DNA of 10,696 nucleotides from JBBRLA01 sp038231615 (GTDB lineage: Bacteria; Myxococcota_A; Polyangia; Palsa-1104; JAEUJZ01): the NCBI GenBank assembly GCA_038231615.1, contig JBBRLA010000266.1, positions 1-10,696 on the forward strand, written 5' to 3'. Below are positions 6,974-10,696 of this stretch, piece after piece (the first letter of the stretch is position 1; each line of letters starts with the position of its first letter). A program made the translations under genes and the position numbers. A model generated the notes under the pieces. That model saw only the letters and a program-made list of their open reading frames with translations. It was not told the DNA's origin and did not search any database.

Positions 6974-6999
6974 CTGCCGCTCCTTTCAGGGAACGGCAG
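6974..6999. terminator. Hairpin between convergent genes
   Basis: CTGCCG (6974-6979) pairs with CGGCAG (6994-6999); after one mismatch the stem continues TCC/GGA with a six-base loop. It begins ten bases after the small gene's stop and lies between that gene and the convergent minus-strand gene ending at 7058. Neither side has a T-tract, so intrinsic termination is uncertain. Confidence 0.4.
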
Positions 7000-7057
7000 C
7001 CCCGCCTACAGTCGAGGGGTTCGGTCTTCGTATTTACACAATGGAGGCGCGAGGAGC

Positions 7058-8404
7058 CTAGCGTTTGGTCTTGGATGCGGACGGCTTCGCGGCAGCGGGC
7101 TTGTCGGAAGAAGCGGGTTTCGCGGCGGGCTTGTCAGTGGGTTTCGCCGCTGCGGCCGGCTTGGCTGGGGCAGCCGGTTTCGTCGCTGCAGCGGGTTTCG
7201 CCGCGGTAGCCGGTTTCACCGCTGCGGTCGCCTTGGCTGGGGTAGCTGCCTTGGGGCCGTGGGCAGCCGGCTTGACCTCCGGGGAGGCGGCCTTGGGGCC
7301 GTGGGCAGCCGGCTTGACCTCCGGAGAGGCGGCTTTGGGGCCGTGGGCAGCCGGCTTGACCTTCGGGGAGGCGGCCTTGGGGCCGTGGGCAGCCGGCTTG
7401 ACCTCCGGGGACACTGCCTTGACGCCCTCGGTACCATGAGCCTTCTCTTGCTCTGGCTTGGCCTTGGTGGGCTTCTCGGCCTTTTCCTGGGCGTTCTCTG
7501 CCTTGACGGGCTTCTCCGGGCCCTTCTCCTTGGCCGGCTTCTCGCCGCCCTCGCCCTTGTCTTTGGCGGCGCGGCCCTTCTGGGGCGAGTCGTCCTGGGT
7601 CCCCTTGGAAGGACGAGCGCTGCGGGACGACTTCTTGCCCCGCGGCTTGTCCTCGTCGTCGCCGTGGAACTCCTCGGCGTCGTCCTCGTCCAGCTCGGCC
7701 AGCGCCTTGGGCGAGAGCTTCCCCGGCCGTCCCGACTTCATCTTTGGGACCTCGATCTTCGGCTCCTCCAGGTCCGAGAGGTCCCCGTCCCCCAGGTCGC
7801 CGTCCGGCATGTCATCGCCGAGGTCCGGCATCTCATCGATGTCGCGCACCGCCTCCTTGGCCAGGCGCGCGGCCTCCTTGGCCTCCTTCAGCTCCTTGGC
7901 CCGGGCCTTGCCGTCGGCCTTGGCTTTGGCGTCCGCCTCCTGCCGCTGGCGCTGGACCATGTGCAGCGAGAGCCCCTGGCGGTTGTGGATAAGGATGCGC
8001 TTGTCCTGCTGGAATGTGACCTCGATCTTGTCCTGCCCGATCATCTCGGAGACGAAGCCGACGCCGAAGGTCGGGTGCTGGATGACATCCAGTTCGCCGA
8101 AAACCTCGTTCACATTGTAGATGCGCGGTTCCCTCTTCTTCTTGGCCATGACCTGATCCCAGGTCGGCTTGGCCTTCTGCGCCTTCTTTCGCACCGGGGT
8201 CTCGGGCTGCTCGTCCGCGGCGTCCTCGCCACGGGGCTTGCGAAAGGCGTGGATGTCCTCGCAGGTGTTACAGCGCACCCGGCGAATCTCATCCTCGTAG
8301 CGGCTCACTACCGTGTGGGTTGTGTCCGCCTTGCACCTGGCGCAGTACGCCTCGATCTCCTGGCCGACGTCTTCTGATTCGTCATCGAACATCGAGAAAT
8401 CCAT
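7058..8404 (-). CDS. Zinc-ribbon / CarD- or Tudor-like domain protein with histone H1-like tail
   Basis: This 448-residue cytoplasmic protein is modular. An acidic N-terminus leads to a Cys4 zinc-ribbon-like motif (C21-x2-C24 and C45-x2-C48). A small beta domain follows (about 95-142) whose DVIQHPTFGVGFVSEM and DKIEVTF motifs resemble CarD or Tudor/SH3-type barrels that bind RNA polymerase or nucleic-acid-processing enzymes. Next come a charged helix (150-187) and an Asp-rich stretch (188-252) interrupted by KSGRPGK, which looks like a single AT-hook. The tail (about 255-448) is Lys/Ala/Pro-rich like histone H1 or AlgP and carries four 14-residue repeats (332-387). The acidic-then-basic order recalls the HMGA-like half of Myxococcus CarD, though this is not that protein. 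A nucleic-acid-binding or transcription role is inferred. The ATG at 8404 has AGGTG four bases upstream; Met5 is a weaker alternative. It diverges from the TPR gene across 386 bases. Confidence 0.85.
   Translation of the reverse strand: MDFSMFDDESEDVGQEIEAYCARCKADTTHTVVSRYEDEIRRVRCNTCEDIHAFRKPRGEDAADEQPETPVRKKAQKAKPTWDQVMAKKKREPRIYNVNEVFGELDVIQHPTFGVGFVSEMIGQDKIEVTFQQDKRILIHNRQGLSLHMVQRQRQEADAKAKADGKARAKELKEAKEAARLAKEAVRDIDEMPDLGDDMPDGDLGDGDLSDLEEPKIEVPKMKSGRPGKLSPKALAELDEDDAEEFHGDDEDKPRGKKSSRSARPSKGTQDDSPQKGRAAKDKGEGGEKPAKEKGPEKPVKAENAQEKAEKPTKAKPEQEKAHGTEGVKAVSPEVKPAAHGPKAASPKVKPAAHGPKAASPEVKPAAHGPKAASPEVKPAAHGPKAATPAKATAAVKPATAAKPAAATKPAAPAKPAAAAKPTDKPAAKPASSDKPAAAKPSASKTKR
7251..7418 (-). 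repeat. Four tandem 42-bp repeats in the basic tail coding region
   Basis: Four head-to-tail 42-base copies (starting at 7251, 7293, 7335 and 7377) encode SPEVKPAAHGPKAA-type 14-mers. The first 28 bases are identical in all four copies and the rest differ by only one to three bases from copy 1, including at synonymous sites. This points to recent expansion by slippage or unequal exchange, with copy number likely to vary between strains. Confidence 0.95.
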
Positions 8405-8512
8405 CAGTCACCTGTGATGCTTCTCTCTTCTGAGGCCAGGGCACTCAGTGCGAAGGGCCGATAGTACCGATAATGCGCAAAAGCGTTAGCTCGCGTACCT
8501 AGCATGTTATTT

Positions 8513-8522
8513 GGCCAGCTGG
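8513..8522. promoter_or_regulatory. Palindrome GCCAGCTGGC, possible operator
   Basis: A perfect 10-base palindrome is flanked by TTTG on the left and CAAA on the right with one offset base, giving an almost symmetrical site of about 17 bases. It lies about 110 bases upstream of the zinc-ribbon gene start. A dimeric regulator could bind here; I recognise no specific family consensus. Confidence 0.3.
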
Positions 8523-8523
8523 C

Positions 8524-8551
8524 AAACAAAAAGTGAAAGGGCCTGTGGCCC
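8524..8551 (-). terminator. Terminator-like hairpin facing the minus strand
   Basis: Read on the minus strand, GGGCC-ACA-GGCCC (8551-8539) is followed by TTTCACTTTTTGTTT (8538-8524), a GC-rich stem with a T-rich tract as in intrinsic terminators. It sits upstream of the zinc-ribbon gene and downstream of no recognised minus-strand gene. It would stop antisense or read-through transcription, or end a short RNA from 8552-8790. The stem has only five pairs. Confidence 0.4.
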
Positions 8552-8596
8552 GACCATTTCTTAACGACTGTTTCGATGAACGAGGCTCCGCTTCGC

Positions 8597-8645
8597 TGTG
8601 CGCTACCGACGAACCGCGCTTTGCCGAGCTGCGCGCTACCAACAA
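8597..8645. repeat. Imperfect 16-base direct repeat, 33-base period
   Basis: TGTGCGCTACCGACGA (8597-8612) and TGCGCGCTACCAACAA (8630-8645) match at 13 of 16 positions and are each preceded by a GCTTCGC/GCTTTGC-like stretch. The sequence is non-coding as far as I can tell and may be a decayed dispersed repeat. Confidence 0.5.
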
Positions 8646-8754
8646 GGAAAACGCTCGCGCGGGCTGTTTCGGAAGGGGGTCCGCATGGCATCGTGGGGAG
8701 GGTACGGCTAACGATGTTTCTTGGACCGGGTCGGATGGTTAACACGTCGTCGTA

Positions 8755-8783
8755 TTGTCCGGACGCTGTCCTGCGGTTATCGT
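8755..8783 (+). promoter_or_regulatory. Weak candidate promoter for a near-leaderless TPR mRNA
   Basis: TTGTCC (8755-8760) and TATCGT (8778-8783) each match four of six sigma70 consensus bases with a 17-base spacer. Transcription would begin close to the ATG at 8791, which lacks a properly spaced ribosome site. The match is weak and could be chance. Confidence 0.3.
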
Positions 8784-8790
8784 TAAGGGG

Positions 8791-10020
8791 ATGTCCTCCG
8801 GTCGATTCCATGCGGGACCTCCGGCCGATTCTCGGGTTGCCGCCGCTCTGGCCCGGGCGCGGGCGCTGCTCGACCTTGGGCGTCCGGCAGCCGCCGCGAG
8901 GGAGACGGCCCTGTCCCTTTCCCTTTCCCCAAACGAGCCCGAGACGCTGCAGCTTCACGGCCTGTGCCTCTTGCGGGCGGGCGATGTGCAGGGTGCGCGG
9001 GAGACCCTGCGCGCCGCCGTCGCCGGAGCCCCCGAGGACGCGCACGGGCATTACCTGCTCGGCCATGCCGACCGCGAGGTCGGGGACGAGGTGACGGCCG
9101 AGGTGCACTACCGCGGGGCGTTGCGCCTTTTGCCGGAGGAGCCGGTCTACCTGAGGGCCCTGGCCGAGTTGCTGGCCTCGCAAAAGCGATTCCCCGAGGC
9201 GCTCGGCCTGGCGCAGCGGGCGGTGGAACTGGGACCGGATCGGGCCGCTAACTTCGTGACTCTGGGTTTCGTCGCCAGTTCCTCGGGGGACCGCGTGGCC
9301 GCCCGGCGGGCCTACGAGCAGGCCCTGTTCCTTTCCCCCAACGACGCGGTGGCCTGGAACAACCTGGGCTGCGTGGACCTGGCACAGGGCCGGCCCATGC
9401 AGGCCCGGCACCGCTTTCGCGAGGCGCTGCGCCTGAACCCCGAGGGAGCGCTGGCCCGGGAGAACCTGGGCCTGGTGCAGCCCCCCGGGCGTCCTGCCGA
9501 GATCTATCGGGACTACCCCGCCTTCGAGCGCCAACTGGCGGTCGAGGTGTGCGACGGCGTGATTTATTCTCCCGGTTCTCCCGGTTCTCCCGGTTCTCCC
9601 GGCCGCGCCGACGAGGCGGCGAAGCGCGCCGCGGCGGGCCTCTCGAACCGGCGCGAGGTGCACCTTCTGGCGCTGCTGCTGGCGACGAAAGGACGGACCC
9701 TTTTGGCGCTCCGGGTGCGGGCCTCGCGGCTCTTGCTCTGGCTGGGAATGTCCTGGGTGGGCCTCTTGCGTCTCCTGCGCCTCGGGCCGCTGATGGGCTC
9801 TCTGGGCGCCGGGGCCACTGTCTTTCTGTCGTTTTCGTCGCGGGCAGTGGCCGGAAGGCGGGCCTATTACGAGGCCCACATTCAGCGGGTGCGCACCGAA
9901 TACGAGCGCATCCAGGGGCGCTGGCTGCAAGGGGGGATCCCCCGGCTCGAGCGGGATGCAGCCATCGACCAGCTTCTGGACGACCTGTGCAAGGCGCTGG
10001 AGCGGGACGAGCCTGCCTGA
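8791..10020 (+). CDS. Tetratricopeptide repeat protein with C-terminal hydrophobic segment
   Basis: The 409-residue protein is mostly TPR solenoid (about 15-230). Several 34-residue units are readable, for instance one spanning PEDAHGHYLLGHADREVGDE (81-100) and one with NDAVAWNNLGCVDLAQGRPM (184-203), each closing in an A-L-x-L-x-P-type turn. TPRs are protein-interaction scaffolds. After a conserved-looking EIYRDYPAFERQLAVEVCDG block there is a four-fold SPG linker (260-271), a basic stretch, and a hydrophobic region (about 312-350) that could form one or two membrane helices. A charged helical tail ends the protein. With no signal peptide, most of it would face the cytoplasm if the hydrophobic region inserts. 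The ATG at 8791 is preferred to an in-frame TTG at 8755, which has no ribosome site, but AAGGGG directly abuts the ATG. No enzymatic domain is visible. Confidence 0.82.
   Translation: MSSGRFHAGPPADSRVAAALARARALLDLGRPAAAARETALSLSLSPNEPETLQLHGLCLLRAGDVQGARETLRAAVAGAPEDAHGHYLLGHADREVGDEVTAEVHYRGALRLLPEEPVYLRALAELLASQKRFPEALGLAQRAVELGPDRAANFVTLGFVASSSGDRVAARRAYEQALFLSPNDAVAWNNLGCVDLAQGRPMQARHRFREALRLNPEGALARENLGLVQPPGRPAEIYRDYPAFERQLAVEVCDGVIYSPGSPGSPGSPGRADEAAKRAAAGLSNRREVHLLALLLATKGRTLLALRVRASRLLLWLGMSWVGLLRLLRLGPLMGSLGAGATVFLSFSSRAVAGRRAYYEAHIQRVRTEYERIQGRWLQGGIPRLERDAAIDQLLDDLCKALERDEPA
9568..9603 (+). repeat. Four tandem 9-bp repeats encoding (SPG)4
   Basis: TCTCCCGGT repeats four times in frame (the last ends in GGC), giving Ser-Pro-Gly four times in the linker between the TPR block and the C-terminal part of the TPR protein. 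The period is a multiple of three, so length changes would keep the frame. Confidence 0.9.
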
Positions 10021-10078
10021 CGACATCCCGGTCCCTTTCGTCCGGCCCCTCCGCGGCATCCCAGCCTCATCCACGTGC

Positions 10079-10696
10079 TCAGGCCTTCGCCGGCGCCGCG
10101 GGGACGGGAAGGCCGGGATACATGAACACCGAGATCGCCTGGAGCGGATGGCGCACCCCGTGTTCAAAGGTGCACACCACCTCTGTTGCAATCCCCGGCG
10201 CGATATTGACAACGTATTGTGATGCGGCGTTGGCAATCAGATATAAACCCAAACCGGCCCCATAGACTTTTCTGTCTATTTGTTCCGGACTGCGCAGACA
10301 CTTCTTGATGTATTGCAGAATGGTCGACTTGTCCAGGCGGCCAAAGCGATCCCGCACCGCAATGGCGAATTGATTGCCGACCGCCGCATAGCGAATCGAC
10401 ACAGGCAGCGGCGAGAGTCGTTCCAGCCGGGCCTTGAGGTCTACGTCGGCGAAAAGCGGCACGCCCTGGTTGTCCACCGGGGCGTCATACAAGGCGTTCA
10501 TCAGCAGCTCTTCACTGACCTGGGCCACCGCATTGCGCACTTGTCGGCGCAGGCCCACCTGCTCCGCGTACTCCAGCACCTCGTCGATGGCCCGCTGACG
10601 GCCCTGGTAGTCGCGCAGCCGGGTCAGGTGGATCTCGGTGCCCGGCGGGATGTACTTCTCGATGCCGAAGAGGTCGCCGGAGACGAACTTGCGCAC
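10079..10696 (-). CDS. GHKL/HATPase-type ATP-binding regulator, N-terminus beyond the window
   Basis: The visible 205 residues look like the C-terminal part of a protein with a histidine-kinase/RsbW-like ATPase fold. The N-box is in VSEELLMNALYDAP (E62/E63, N67), followed by the Mg/ATP loop VRDRFGRLD (D116, G119) and the glycine lid YGAGLGLYLI (146-154), with Thr171 closing the pocket. No phospho-accepting His is visible, so this is more like the ATP-binding or anti-sigma Ser/Thr kinase domains fused to receivers in delta-proteobacterial regulators than a classical sensor kinase. That fusion is inferred from resemblance. The first visible codon is GTG at the very edge, which may be an internal valine. 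The opening LFGIEKYIPPGTEIHLTRLR stretch reads as a linker, favouring an N-terminal domain outside the window. It ends 58 bases from the convergent TPR gene, with no clear terminator between them. Confidence 0.8.
   Translation of the reverse strand: MRKFVSGDLFGIEKYIPPGTEIHLTRLRDYQGRQRAIDEVLEYAEQVGLRRQVRNAVAQVSEELLMNALYDAPVDNQGVPLFADVDLKARLERLSPLPVSIRYAAVGNQFAIAVRDRFGRLDKSTILQYIKKCLRSPEQIDRKVYGAGLGLYLIANAASQYVVNIAPGIATEVVCTFEHGVRHPLQAISVFMYPGLPVPAAPAKA

Larger units (their letters stand above)
8405..8790. other. 386-base divergent intergenic region without a convincing gene
   Basis: This lies between the divergent zinc-ribbon and TPR genes. It holds a GCCAGCTGGC palindrome with imperfect TTTG/CAAA arms (8513-8522), a GC hairpin with a T-rich tail on the minus strand (8524-8551), and a 16-base imperfect direct repeat (8597-8645). 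The part at 8460-8540 is less GC-rich than the flanking genes, as expected of a regulatory region. Short open frames (for example 8533-8742) have no ribosome site and no protein-like sequence. I see no tRNA and no known RNA family. Confidence 0.6.

Noticed and set aside
7065..7439. Tandem repeats as a possible CRISPR array
   Set aside because: The units are directly adjacent with no unique spacers and are in frame with a coding tail.
7259..8377. 372-codon plus-strand open frame opposite the zinc-ribbon gene
   Set aside because: Its Leu/Gly/Val-rich repeats are the antisense reading of the Lys/Ala repeats; there is no ribosome site or domain.
8533..8742. 69-codon plus-strand open frame in the divergent region
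   Set aside because: It starts with GTG without a ribosome site and its sequence does not look like a protein; the repeats there better explain the open frame.
8404..10236. Long 610-codon minus-strand open frame opposite the TPR gene
   Set aside because: It is Arg/Gly/Pro/His-rich with no domain, overlaps the well-formed TPR gene on the other strand, and is a typical antisense open frame of GC-rich DNA.

Overview
This GC-rich, densely packed window looks like the chromosome of a Gram-negative bacterium, most plausibly a myxobacterium-like member of the former Deltaproteobacteria. That guess rests on the outer-membrane assembly operon, Lys/Ala/Pro-rich low-complexity tails, DxDW/EPND-type exported proteins and an ATP-binding regulator with an ELLMNALYDAP motif. 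It is inferred from family resemblance; no rRNA or other taxonomic marker is present.

Left part (33-6510, + strand): an envelope-biogenesis operon whose genes mostly overlap by 1-4 bases. lolD (lipoprotein-release ATPase) overlaps bamA (outer-membrane beta-barrel assembly). After an 83-base gap with its own good ribosome site come ompH/skp (periplasmic chaperone) and fabZ (3-hydroxyacyl-ACP dehydratase). Two unrecognised exported proteins follow through ATGA overlaps: a three-repeat PPC-like protein and a lipoprotein made of a duplicated NTF2-like-looking unit. lpxD and lpxA, frequent neighbours of fabZ in such operons, are absent here. A long stem-loop after the last gene may end the transcript.

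Middle (6511-7057): a well-formed sigma70-type promoter, a leader of about 120 bases with a small hairpin, and a 63-residue soluble protein (6773-6964) with a strong ribosome site. A hairpin then separates it from a convergent gene.

Right part: on the minus strand (7058-8404), a modular protein with a Cys4 zinc-ribbon-like head, a small CarD/Tudor-like beta domain, an acidic stretch and a histone-H1-like tail with four exact-period 42-bp repeats. A 386-base divergent intergenic region (8405-8790) holds a minus-facing terminator-like hairpin, a palindrome and a short direct repeat. Then come a TPR protein with a C-terminal hydrophobic segment (8791-10020, +) and the C-terminal part of a GHKL/HATPase protein (10079-10696, -) that runs off the window.

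No tRNA, rRNA, CRISPR array, transposase or integrase was seen. The least ordinary items are the zinc-ribbon/H1-tail protein, the two uncharacterised exported proteins locked into the bam/fabZ operon, the short conserved-looking protein with its own promoter, and the unexplained 8405-8790 region.
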